From contig CAYUNE010000039.1 in the NCBI GenBank assembly GCA_964446115.1, positions 1 to 26,668 of the forward strand: a stretch of 26,668 bases of DNA, given 5' to 3'. Source of the DNA: CAYUNE01 sp964446115 (GTDB lineage: Bacteria > Desulfobacterota > Desulfobulbia > Desulfobulbales > Desulfobulbaceae). Each line of letters starts with the position of its first letter. Positions within the stretch are counted from its first letter, which is position 1. Positions 14,373 to 21,692 of the stretch are shown here, in pieces. The position numbers and the translations under genes are program-made. The notes below the pieces were generated by a model. It was not told where the DNA came from, did no database searches, and saw only the letters and a list, made by a program, of their open reading frames with translations.

Positions 14373-15281
14373 TTAGGAGTAATAGTAATAACTCTGCTGT
14401 TTGTCGTAGTAACCCAGCAGTTTTTCCTCGATGATGTTGGTCTTGTAGGCGTTGAAAACCACCCCGATGATCTTTTCGCGGCCCACCAGCTCCACCAACT
14501 CCTTGACATGTTCCCGCCGGCTTTTACCCCAGCGGACCACAAGCACCACGGCATCCACATGTTTGGCCAGTACCGCGGTTTCCGAAGCCGCGGTCACCGG
14601 CGGGCTGTCAAAGAGCACAATACGGTCGTTGTACTTCCAGACAACCTCCTGGATAAAGGAGACCATCTGACTGGAATCAAGCAGCTCCGCCGGATTGTCC
14701 GGAGGCGGGCCGCTGGGCAGGATGGACAGTTCCGGTGCGCCTGTCTGCAGAATCAATTGATCAAGGCTGGTCTGGCTTGTCAGATGATCGACAAGGCCGT
14801 AGTCGTTGGAAAGACCGAACTGTCTGTGGAGAGCAGGTTTTCGCAGGTCGCAGTCCACCAGCAGACAGTACTGCCCCACACCCTGGGCCAGGGAAACACC
14901 CAGGTTGGCGCTGACAAAGCTCTTGCCCTCATTGGGGCCGGAGCTGGTGATCAGGATGCTGCGCGGGGTTTCTCCCATAAAGGGATGCAGGATTCTGGTC
15001 CGCAATGTTTTGAAACTTTCGGTGATTGTCCCGGCCTGAGCGGTGGTGATCCGCAGCCGTTCATGCCATCTTCTGAAATCGGGCTTGGATCCGGAAGCCC
15101 GCCGCCGGGGCTGACTCTTCGGGGCCGACCGCCTGCCGTCATGGCTTTTGTGCTCCTGCCGCCGGCCTCCCACTGGTTTCACCCGCGCCGTCTGTCCGGT
15201 TACGGGACGGTCACGATGTCTGGAAGCCCTCTCGCTGCTGCCATCGGCTGCTTTATATAACGCCTTTAAAACCTTACCCAA
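14373..15281 (-). CDS. BY-kinase (CpsD/CapB/EpsB-like), exopolysaccharide tyrosine autokinase
   Basis: A 302-residue cytoplasmic protein-tyrosine kinase of the exosortase-associated type. The N-terminus MGKVLKALYKA matches the family's MSKIxxALxKA. Residues ~15-77 are a strongly basic, probably disordered insert. The kinase core has Walker A SSGPNEGKS (113-121), Walker A' LLVDCDLRKP (D143, D145) and Walker B IVLFDSPPV. A tyrosine cluster ends the protein (Y291, Y292, Y298-Y301), the autophosphorylation tail that tunes chain-length control. The start is TTG at 15281: GGAGG lies five bases before it, and the in-frame TTG at 15293 lacks such a site. The gene overlaps the upstream ATPase by 8 bp. 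The transmembrane activator is presumably the Wzz-type protein encoded first in this operon. Confidence 0.88.
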   Translation of the reverse strand: MGKVLKALYKAADGSSERASRHRDRPVTGQTARVKPVGGRRQEHKSHDGRRSAPKSQPRRRASGSKPDFRRWHERLRITTAQAGTITESFKTLRTRILHPFMGETPRSILITSSGPNEGKSFVSANLGVSLAQGVGQYCLLVDCDLRKPALHRQFGLSNDYGLVDHLTSQTSLDQLILQTGAPELSILPSGPPPDNPAELLDSSQMVSFIQEVVWKYNDRIVLFDSPPVTAASETAVLAKHVDAVVLVVRWGKSRREHVKELVELVGREKIIGVVFNAYKTNIIEEKLLGYYDKQQSYYYYS

Positions 15282-16314
15282 AATTGCCTCCAATATACTC
15301 TGACATTTGACGTAGAAACTTCATTACTCCCTCGGGCAACACAGATTCGAGCCAGGCCACATCACTGGAGTATAGGATGTAATTAGCCGCGACAAGAAGA
15401 ATGATCAGCAGAACCAGAGCAACCGTGGCCCAGGAGGCACCCTTTCGAGAGAGAAATCCCCTGAGCAAGGGACGCTGGGAAGGACCCACCGGCAGCACGG
15501 TTTCATCGCCCGGAGCATGCAGCTCACGGACACACTCCCGGATGATGTCCTCCCCGATCACCGGCTTGCTTTCGGCAAATCCGGACAGCAGAGCGTGATC
15601 ACAGAGGATATTGATGAGCCGCGGGGTTCCCTTGCTGGCCCGATAGATGGATCGCACCGCTTCGTCGGTAAATATCTTGAAATCCTTGGCACCGGCATGT
15701 CCCAGCTTGTCCTGAATATAGCTTGCCGTTTCCTTTTCGGAAAAGGGTTTCAGGTGAAAGCGGATTCCTATACGTTGCCGCAGGGGCAGCAGCCGCTCCT
15801 GGGCCAGCTTCTGGTTAAGTTCCGGCTGGCCGACGAGGAAAATGCTCAGCACGCTCTGGCCGATACGATCCTGGTTGGACAGCAGCCTCACCTCTTCGAG
15901 CAGCTTGGTGGGCAGGGCGTGGGCCTCGTCGACAATAAAAAGCGCCCTTTCACCGCGTTCATCAAGAAAATGAAGAAATTCCGTAAAATCCTCGAGAAAA
16001 CGCGCTTTGTTGTTGTGATATTCAAAGCCGAATTTTCCGGCGATATAGTAATAGAATTCATCGACGCTGAGGGTCGGATTGCTGAGGAGGCAGAGATGAA
16101 CGCCCATCATGTCGGGAGAGTTGATCAGCACCTGCAGCATGGTGGTCTTTCCGGTGCCGACATCACCGGTCAACAGCAGGAACCCCTTCTTGGACATGAC
16201 TCCGTACCTGAGGATCGCCAGGGCCTCCTCATGCGCTTCGCTGAGAAAGGGGGCTTCGGGGTTGGGGGTCAGATCAAAGGGTTTCTTTTCAAGCCTGTAA
16301 AACTCTCTATACAT
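15274..16314 (-). CDS. ExeA/GspA-like AAA ATPase of exosortase-type EPS systems
   Basis: A 346-residue protein with N-terminal MYREFYRLEKKPFDLTPNPEAPFLS, which matches the ExeA-type start MYxxFYGLxxxPFxLxPDPxFLYLS. Walker A is GDVGTGKT (50-57) and Walker B is ALFIVDEAHAL. Arginine-rich sensor segments LRQRIGIRFHL and KGTPRLINILCDHAL follow. A single transmembrane helix (WATVALVLLIILLVAANYILY) lies near residues 300-320. In ExeA such ATPases help insert secretion machinery through the cell wall; in exosortase-linked polysaccharide loci the role is undefined. ATG at 16314 is preferred over an in-frame TTG at 16380 because family similarity begins at MYREF and GAGG precedes it. It sits between the Wzz-type gene (75 bp upstream) and the BY-kinase. 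Confidence 0.85.
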   Translation of the reverse strand: MYREFYRLEKKPFDLTPNPEAPFLSEAHEEALAILRYGVMSKKGFLLLTGDVGTGKTTMLQVLINSPDMMGVHLCLLSNPTLSVDEFYYYIAGKFGFEYHNNKARFLEDFTEFLHFLDERGERALFIVDEAHALPTKLLEEVRLLSNQDRIGQSVLSIFLVGQPELNQKLAQERLLPLRQRIGIRFHLKPFSEKETASYIQDKLGHAGAKDFKIFTDEAVRSIYRASKGTPRLINILCDHALLSGFAESKPVIGEDIIRECVRELHAPGDETVLPVGPSQRPLLRGFLSRKGASWATVALVLLIILLVAANYILYSSDVAWLESVLPEGVMKFLRQMSEYIGGNFG

Positions 16315-16389
16315 CCGGGCCTCTACATCATCAGGTGGGAATGGTTCTCTTACGGTCCACGAATCGGGGCGGACGGACAAAAGCGTTCA

Positions 16390-17976
16390 TCAAAAGACCA
16401 CCCTGCCTGTCTGGTAGAAATAAATCGTCACCCCAACCAGGGTCGCGCAATAGATGACCAGGAGAATGGTAAAACTCATCCTCTTGATCTTCTTGACCTT
16501 GATTTCCTTTTTGGTTTCCACGTACGGTATGGCACAGCTGACGGCAACACCAAGATATGACTCAAGATCGCTGACATCACGGAACGAGGTGTCAATGATG
16601 TTGAAAAAGAAGGCAATGGCACAACCAAAACCAAGGCCGGCGGCGGTGGCCATCAGCAGAATTTTCTTGAAATCCGGCGCAAAGGGTTTTTCCGGGAAAC
16701 GGGCTCTGTCGATAATCTTGAACTTACTCCCTTTCTGCTTCTTTTCAAGGTGTTCTACGGATTTTGCCTGCAGATTCTGTGAGACAAGGTGGTCATAGTG
16801 TTTCCGCAATTCGTTATAATCGCGTGTCAGCGCCGCCCATTCCGCCTCCCGTATCGGTGTTTTCTCAATCCACTCCTCATACTGTTTGATCTCCTTGCGG
16901 ATCTTCTCCTGCTCCCGGCGCAGTTCGGCACCACTCATGCTGATTTCTTTCAACTGCAGCTTGAGCTGGATGATTTCCGGGTCCTGGACAACCGGTTCGA
17001 CAACCCGCTGCTCTTCCTTGTCGCGGCTCTCCTTGAGGCCGAGTTCTTCCACCTCCTTTTCGAGTTTGGCAATGAGGTTGCGGGTCCGTTTTACCTCGGG
17101 ATGGCGCTCGGTATACTTAATCAGCAGGGAGTCGAGATATCCCCGTAAGCGTTCCAGTTTTTCATAGGTGGAAATGGACAGGTTGGTGGTAATATCGCCG
17201 TTTTCTCCGGAAGAGCCGGAATCGCTGGTCATGGGAGTCGCCAGACGCTTTCTGTAGGCGATCTGTTCCTGGATCATCACCTTGGTCCTCTCCAGCTCCT
17301 GCAGACTGGCCTGGGAGGCCTGATACTGCTCATTGAGGGAGGCGAGCCGCGCCAGGTTACTGTCGCGCTGGTCCGGCATCTCGTTGTAGTACTTGAGCTT
17401 GAAATCGCGCATTACCTGCTCTTTTTTGTCAAGCACCTCCTTGGCCATGATCAGTTCGTCTTCGGTATAGGCGGAGGTCTCGGTGGCGCGCTCTTCCCGG
17501 TACTTCAAATTTTCCTCGATGAATTTCGATGCCAGGGCATTGGCGACCTTGTAGACCTTGTTCTGATCACTGTCGATGAAGGAGACCTGGAAGGTATTTC
17601 CCCGGGCCGAGGGAATGATCTTGATCTTATCCCGCATCATCTCGACAATATCCTCGATGGGAAGTTCCCGGCGGATACCTTCATACAGGTTGAACTGGGC
17701 AATGATCCCCTCCAGGTTGTGACGGCTGGTCACCACCTGGGAAAGGGTTCCCACCATATCGCGGATCCGCTGCCCCTGCTCCGGAGACATCCGGGAGGGA
17801 TTGATCCTTTGCTGTTCGTAGCTGAGCAGAACCGTTGCCCGGTAGGTCTTGGGAGTGATGAGGTAATAGACCAGCCCCACGGTCAGGGCCAGCAGTAAGA
17901 GGGAGATGATCAGCGAGCTCTTGCCGACGAGGATGTCGATAACCTGTTTTATCTGATGCTGCTGTTTGCTGTCCAT
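16390..17976 (-). CDS. Wzz/GumC-type polysaccharide chain-length determinant
   Basis: A 528-residue inner-membrane polysaccharide co-polymerase. The first transmembrane helix (SLIISLLLLALTVGLVYYLI) is at residues ~20-40, followed by the PKTYRATVLL beta motif. A long periplasmic region contains coiled coils (~170-230 and ~280-400). A glycine-rich hydrophobic segment (ILLMATAAGLGFGCAIAFFF) and DTSFRDVSDLESYLGVAVSCAIPYV follow, and a C-terminal transmembrane helix (FTILLVIYCATLVGVTIYFY) ends it. The layout fits the exosortase-associated chain-length family, which sets polymer length and activates the partner BY-kinase. It is the first gene of the three-gene minus-strand operon. AAAGG precedes the ATG by about nine bases. 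Confidence 0.88.
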   Translation of the reverse strand: MDSKQQHQIKQVIDILVGKSSLIISLLLLALTVGLVYYLITPKTYRATVLLSYEQQRINPSRMSPEQGQRIRDMVGTLSQVVTSRHNLEGIIAQFNLYEGIRRELPIEDIVEMMRDKIKIIPSARGNTFQVSFIDSDQNKVYKVANALASKFIEENLKYREERATETSAYTEDELIMAKEVLDKKEQVMRDFKLKYYNEMPDQRDSNLARLASLNEQYQASQASLQELERTKVMIQEQIAYRKRLATPMTSDSGSSGENGDITTNLSISTYEKLERLRGYLDSLLIKYTERHPEVKRTRNLIAKLEKEVEELGLKESRDKEEQRVVEPVVQDPEIIQLKLQLKEISMSGAELRREQEKIRKEIKQYEEWIEKTPIREAEWAALTRDYNELRKHYDHLVSQNLQAKSVEHLEKKQKGSKFKIIDRARFPEKPFAPDFKKILLMATAAGLGFGCAIAFFFNIIDTSFRDVSDLESYLGVAVSCAIPYVETKKEIKVKKIKRMSFTILLVIYCATLVGVTIYFYQTGRVVF

Positions 17977-18262
17977 GAATGATTCGACCTTTTTGATAAC
18001 GGTTTCTTCGGAATGAAGCTGATCCTGCCTCCGGGATCAGGGCCGACCGGAAGGTACCCTGAAAAAATCGCTCCTTGGAGGCTATGCCGAGAAATCCTCT
18101 TGTAGCTGTTAGACAAACCTCTCCTGGTCCGGTTTCAAAATTATTTTTCAGTCGTCTCCCTTGGCCCCGGTTGCAAGGAATTGCTATTTTGTCCCGTATG
18201 CTTTATGTATAATGTAAAAAACACCATTTCGATTGGAATACTTTTCGGAAAATTGAGTCAAT
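17977..18262. promoter_or_regulatory. Divergent regulatory region between wzz-type gene and phosphatase
   Basis: A 286-bp gap. A perfect -10 hexamer TATAAT (18208-18213) lies 50 bp before the phosphatase ATG, but the matching -35 is poor (TATTTT at 17-bp spacing, or TTGCTA at 21 bp), suggesting activator dependence or chance. In the leader of the wzz-type gene CTGATCC (18019-18025) pairs with GGATCAG (18034-18040), a perfect seven-base inverted repeat that may be an operator or RNA hairpin. I recognise no known riboswitch. Confidence 0.4.
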
Positions 18263-18952
18263 ATGTTAAGAACATTTGTCATTGGCGACATTCACGGTTG
18301 CTATAACTCCCTGGAATCCCTTCTTGAAAAAATCGAAGTAGCGGACGGGGACTATCTTGTCTTTCTCGGGGATTATATTGACCGGGGTCCGGATTCCGAA
18401 AAGGTTATCTCCCGCATCATCGAGATCAAAAGCCGGCATCCCCGCGTCATCACCCTCATGGGGAATCACGAATGGATGTTTCTCCGCTATCTCGAGGGCT
18501 CGGACAGGGACAATTTCCTCCAGGCCGGGGGCAAACCGACCCTGGTAAGTTACGGCATCGACCCCGAGGACGAGGAGATCAACGCCGCCGACTACATTCC
18601 CGATGATCACCTCAACTTTCTCTATAACCTCCTGCCCTATTACGAAGATCCCAACTATATCTACGTCCATGCCGGCCTGCAGCCCGGAAAGCACCTGAGC
18701 CAGCAGCACCCGGACTGGTGCCTCTGGGCCCGCGATCAGTTCATCTATACAAAATATGATTTCGGCAAACAGGTCATCTTCGGGCATACGACCTGCAAAA
18801 GGCCCCTGGTTCACCCCAACAAAATCGGTATCGACACCGGTGCAGTGTATGGTGGTGAACTCACCTGCCTGGTTCTTCCGGAGGAACTCTTCGTCAGTGT
18901 GCCGGGAATAAAAAAGACCTTTACCGCCAAGGTACGGGAGTTCTTTTCCTGA
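18263..18952 (+). CDS. PPP-family metallophosphoesterase (serine/threonine protein phosphatase-like)
   Basis: A 229-residue cytoplasmic two-metal phosphatase. The PPP signatures are all present: GDIHG (8-12), GDYIDRG (36-42), GNHE (67-70), the VHAGL His near residue 137 and FGHTTCKRP near 173. Length and the GIDTGAVYGGELTCLVL ending match bacterial PrpA/ApaH-like lambda-type phosphatases. Substrates could be phosphoproteins (serine, threonine or tyrosine) or diadenosine polyphosphates. It is divergent from the BY-kinase operon, so dephosphorylation of that system is an attractive but untested link. The ribosome-binding site is weak. It converges on epmA with 21 bp between stops. Confidence 0.88.
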   Translation: MLRTFVIGDIHGCYNSLESLLEKIEVADGDYLVFLGDYIDRGPDSEKVISRIIEIKSRHPRVITLMGNHEWMFLRYLEGSDRDNFLQAGGKPTLVSYGIDPEDEEINAADYIPDDHLNFLYNLLPYYEDPNYIYVHAGLQPGKHLSQQHPDWCLWARDQFIYTKYDFGKQVIFGHTTCKRPLVHPNKIGIDTGAVYGGELTCLVLPEELFVSVPGIKKTFTAKVREFFS

Positions 18953-18966
18953 TCTGAGTCAAAGGG

Positions 18967-18980
18967 CCTGTTTTTACAGG
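18967..18980. terminator. Short hairpin between convergent phosphatase and epmA genes
   Basis: CCTGT-TTTT-ACAGG forms a perfect five-base stem overlapping the epmA stop codon, where a bidirectional terminator would be useful. The stem is short and no clear T-tract follows on either strand, so efficiency is doubtful. Confidence 0.3.
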
Positions 18981-19894
18981 TCGTCAGGGGCAAAGCTCAC
19001 CGCCTCCGCCACCCTTTCGGCCCCGATAAGCAACATGAAAAGCCGGTCCAGGCCCATGGCTATGCCGGCGCATGGGGACAATCTCTCCAGATCGGCAAGA
19101 AACTTTTCAGGCAACGGCCCGAAGTCATTCCCCTGTCCCCTGCTCAGCTCCTGCTCCCGCTCAAAGCGCCGCCGTTGTTCAGCCGCATCGGTCAACTCCG
19201 TAAAGCCGTTGGCCACCTCGATACCACCGATATAGAGTTCGAAACGTTCCGCAACCGCGGGATTGTCTGCTTTGCAGCGGGCCAGGGAAGCGCGTTGCAC
19301 CGGATAGTCCATCAGAAAAACCGGTCGATCAAAGCCCAGGTGCGGCTCGATTTTCTCCACCAGCAGCCGATCGAAACAGTCCTGTTCCAGGGCGGCGGCA
19401 ACGGATGTTCCACCATAGCGCCCAAAGGCATCTTCCAGTGTCAGCCGCGGCCAGGGCGGTGCAAGGGATATGCGGTGACGACCGAAAACAAGGCTGGGAA
19501 TATTTTCCTGTACCGCCGCCCAGGAGTTCTCGGTTGCCAGCCGGCGGACAAACTCTTCACACTCTTCCATCAACTGCCGGTATGTCCAGCCGCTCCGATA
19601 CCACTCCAGCATGGAAAACTCCGGAAGGTGATACCTGCCCTCCTCTTCCCGCCGGAAACAGTGACAGAGCTGAAACAGTCGCCGGTTTCCGGAGGCAAGC
19701 AACCTTTTCATACAGATCTCCGGTGAGGTCTGCAAAAAATGACCGGCGGAGGGAAAGGGCAAAAGCGTCGCCTCGGGAATGAGGGCCGGCAGGCGGATGG
19801 GTGTATCCACCTCCAGATAATCACGCTGCAGAAAAAATTTCCGTACTGCCTGCAAAAAAGAAGAGCGTTGCCGAAGAAGAAAGGGAGAAAGCAT
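18974..19894 (-). CDS. epmA: EF-P--(R)-beta-lysine ligase EpmA (GenX/PoxA)
   Basis: A 306-residue class II lysyl-tRNA-synthetase-like protein lacking the anticodon-binding domain, as is typical of EpmA. Motif 1 is near DYLEVDTPIRLP, motif 2 is FQLCHCFRREEEGRYHLPEFSMLEWYR, and motif 3 is CAGIAMGLDRLFMLLIGA. VANGFTELTDAAEQRRRFE is diagnostic of the family. It aligns well with E. coli EpmA over its whole length. It attaches (beta-)lysine to a conserved lysine of elongation factor P in the cytoplasm. It lies 64 bp downstream of efp on the same strand, so substrate and enzyme are co-encoded. GGAG precedes the ATG. EpmB (the lysine 2,3-aminomutase) is not in the window. Confidence 0.93.
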   Translation of the reverse strand: MLSPFLLRQRSSFLQAVRKFFLQRDYLEVDTPIRLPALIPEATLLPFPSAGHFLQTSPEICMKRLLASGNRRLFQLCHCFRREEEGRYHLPEFSMLEWYRSGWTYRQLMEECEEFVRRLATENSWAAVQENIPSLVFGRHRISLAPPWPRLTLEDAFGRYGGTSVAAALEQDCFDRLLVEKIEPHLGFDRPVFLMDYPVQRASLARCKADNPAVAERFELYIGGIEVANGFTELTDAAEQRRRFEREQELSRGQGNDFGPLPEKFLADLERLSPCAGIAMGLDRLFMLLIGAERVAEAVSFAPDDL

Positions 19895-19958
19895 GGAACT
19901 CCGGACCGATCACCGCCGCCGGGCGCCGGAAAAGCAGGGGGACGGACCCGGCAAAAGA

Positions 19959-20522
19959 TTACTTCTTGACCCTGGTCATATACTCGCCGGTACGCGTATC
20001 GATCTGGATCGTGTCACCCTGTTCCACAAACGGCGGTACCCGGAGGACATAACCTGTTTCCACGGTCACCGGCTTGGTATCGCTTCCCGAGGTGTCGCCC
20101 TTCACCCAGGGATCGGCCTTGGTAACGGTCAACTCAACGAAGATCGGCAGGGAGATGTCAATGGGTCGATTGTCGAAAAAGAGAACATTGACCTCCATGT
20201 TGTCAACCAGATAATTTCTGTTGTCTCCAAGTTGTTCTGCGGTGAGAAAAAACTGCTCGTAGGAGGAGGTGTCCATGAAATGATATTCACCATCCTGGGA
20301 GTAGAGATATTGACTGGTCCGTTCCTCCAGGTCCGGCTTTTCAAACTTGTCATTGGAACGATAGGTCTGGGTAAACTGGTTGCCGGTGATCATGTTGCGC
20401 ATCTTGGTGCGGTAGAGCGCCTGTCCCTTGCCCGGTTTGGAGAACTCGAAACTGATGATGATATAGGGCTCCCCCTCTATCTGTACCTTGAGGCCTTTAC
20501 GTAAATCTGAAGCATTATACAT
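19959..20522 (-). CDS. efp: Translation elongation factor P
   Basis: A 187-residue protein with the three-domain EF-P layout and the usual length. EF-P binds the ribosome between P and E sites and relieves stalling at polyproline. The modified loop is KPGKGQA, with K32 as the lysine target of EpmA. The C-terminal signature GDTSGSDTKPVTVETGYVLRVPPFVEQGDTIQIDTRTGEYMTRV is complete. No strong Shine-Dalgarno precedes the ATG. A plausible promoter lies at 20605-20577. epmA follows on the same strand. Confidence 0.96.
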   Translation of the reverse strand: MYNASDLRKGLKVQIEGEPYIIISFEFSKPGKGQALYRTKMRNMITGNQFTQTYRSNDKFEKPDLEERTSQYLYSQDGEYHFMDTSSYEQFFLTAEQLGDNRNYLVDNMEVNVLFFDNRPIDISLPIFVELTVTKADPWVKGDTSGSDTKPVTVETGYVLRVPPFVEQGDTIQIDTRTGEYMTRVKK

Positions 20523-20576
20523 GACTTGGATGAGCAGGTTGAGTTGTTGGCGATATGTGACGTGAGATCCTGGCCA

Positions 20577-20605
20577 ACTCTATGTAAAAAACCGATTTTT
20601 TGCAA
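20577..20605 (-). promoter_or_regulatory. Probable sigma70-type promoter for efp-epmA
   Basis: On the minus strand TTGCAA (20605-20600), a 17-bp spacer, then TAGAGT (20582-20577). Each hexamer matches consensus at four of six positions with ideal spacing. It lies about 55-80 bp before the efp ATG. Confidence 0.45.
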
Positions 20606-20622
20606 CCGATTCCTGTTCTTTC

Positions 20623-20651
20623 TTGTCATCTCGCCCCGGGTGGAATAGAAT
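20623..20651 (+). promoter_or_regulatory. Probable sigma70-type promoter for the phosphodiesterase-HIT-mutS operon
   Basis: TTGTCA (20623-20628), exactly 17 bp, then TAGAAT (20646-20651). Each hexamer matches consensus at five of six positions. Transcription would begin near 20658, about 30 bp before the ATG at 20689. This is the best promoter match seen in the window. Confidence 0.6.
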
Positions 20652-20688
20652 TTTCCGCCAACCGAATCATCAACCGACACCGCCGATC

Positions 20689-21183
20689 ATGATAAAAATA
20701 GGCATTCTCTCCGATACCCATTACGGTCGCCCCGATTCCGACTTTCTGGCGCTGACCGAACATTGCTTTGCCGACTGCGAGGTGATCATCCACGCCGGCG
20801 ACCTCACCGATATCAGCGTGCTTGCCGCCTTTGCCCCGAAAAAGGTCTATGGGGTGCACGGCAACATGTGTTCAGCATCCTGCCGCCGCCAACTGCCGGC
20901 ACACCGGTCATTCACCATCCAGGGCTACAGCTTCGGCCTTGCCCACGGCAACGGCCTGGGGCATGATATAGAAAACCAGCTCATCTCCCTGTTTCCCGGG
21001 GCGGATTGCCTCATCTACGGTCATACCCATCGGCCGGTGTGCAAACGCCTGGGCGATATTCTGATCATCAATCCCGGCACATTCCGCTCAAGCGGCAGAT
21101 ACGGGGCTTCCGGCACCTATGCGGTTCTCGAGCTGGGAGATGGGTTGAAGGCACAAATACTCGAAGTCGGATCAGCGACGTGA
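20689..21183 (+). CDS. YfcE/MJ0936-type metallophosphodiesterase
   Basis: A 164-residue two-metal phosphodiesterase. Metal-binding motifs in order: SDTH (D9, H11), HAGDLTD, VHGNMC (the family's GNxD/GNC position), LAHGNG and YGHTHRP. Size and motifs fit YfcE-like enzymes that hydrolyse phosphodiesters in vitro; the physiological substrate is generally unknown. ATG at 20689 is chosen because MIKIGILSDTH begins the domain, and the upstream extension has no similarity and would lie in the promoter. Its stop overlaps the GTG start of the HIT gene, making a coupled operon with it and mutS. Confidence 0.88.
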   Translation: MIKIGILSDTHYGRPDSDFLALTEHCFADCEVIIHAGDLTDISVLAAFAPKKVYGVHGNMCSASCRRQLPAHRSFTIQGYSFGLAHGNGLGHDIENQLISLFPGADCLIYGHTHRPVCKRLGDILIINPGTFRSSGRYGASGTYAVLELGDGLKAQILEVGSAT

Positions 21184-21692
21184 AAACCCTGTGGACGCCC
21201 TGGCGCATGGCCCATGTGCTCGGTGAAGCACCAACAGCAGACGGCTGTCTCTTTGAACCGCCGGGCAGCGCCGCCAGTGACCGCGACCGTCTGCTTCTCC
21301 TGCGCAACCGGTTCTGCGTCGTCCTGCTCAACCGTTTCCCCTATGCCAACGGTCACCTGCTGGTGGCTCCCCGACGCCATATCGGCGACATTACCGATAT
21401 GAACGGCGAAGAAAACCGCGCCGTCATGCAACTGCTGCAGCAATCATGCACCATCCTGCGCGCCCATTTGAACCCCGACGGCATCAACATCGGCCTCAAC
21501 CTCGGCAAGGTCGCCGGAGCCGGTATCACCGACCACCTCCACTTTCACGTCATTCCACGCTGGGAAGGAGATCACAATTTCATCACCACTGTGGCTGAAG
21601 TCCGTACCATTCCCCAGCATATTGAAAACACCTTCGACCTGCTGCTCCCGGACTTTCAGCAGCTCATCACCAGCCGCAAAACCAGCGCATGA
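21180..21692 (+). CDS. HIT family nucleotide hydrolase/transferase
   Basis: A 170-residue histidine-triad protein with LWTPWRMAHVLG at the N-terminus, the PYANGHLLVAPRRHIGDIT strand-helix block, GINIGLNLGKVAGAGITDHLHFHVIPRW, and catalytic HLHFH followed by W. The N-terminal LWxPWRMxY-like motif and the HIT-W ending match the Ap4A-phosphorylase-like branch of the family. The likely activity is cleavage of dinucleoside polyphosphates or nucleotide phosphoramidates in the cytoplasm. The start is GTG at 21180, overlapping the previous stop as GTGA; it gives an N-terminus that begins just before the conserved LWTPWR. It overlaps mutS by 4 bp. Confidence 0.9.
   Translation: MKTLWTPWRMAHVLGEAPTADGCLFEPPGSAASDRDRLLLLRNRFCVVLLNRFPYANGHLLVAPRRHIGDITDMNGEENRAVMQLLQQSCTILRAHLNPDGINIGLNLGKVAGAGITDHLHFHVIPRWEGDHNFITTVAEVRTIPQHIENTFDLLLPDFQQLITSRKTSA

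Noticed and set aside
15517..16560. Long plus-strand open frame across the ATPase and wzz-type genes
   Set aside because: It spans two well-supported minus-strand genes and the gap between them, so it is a shadow frame.
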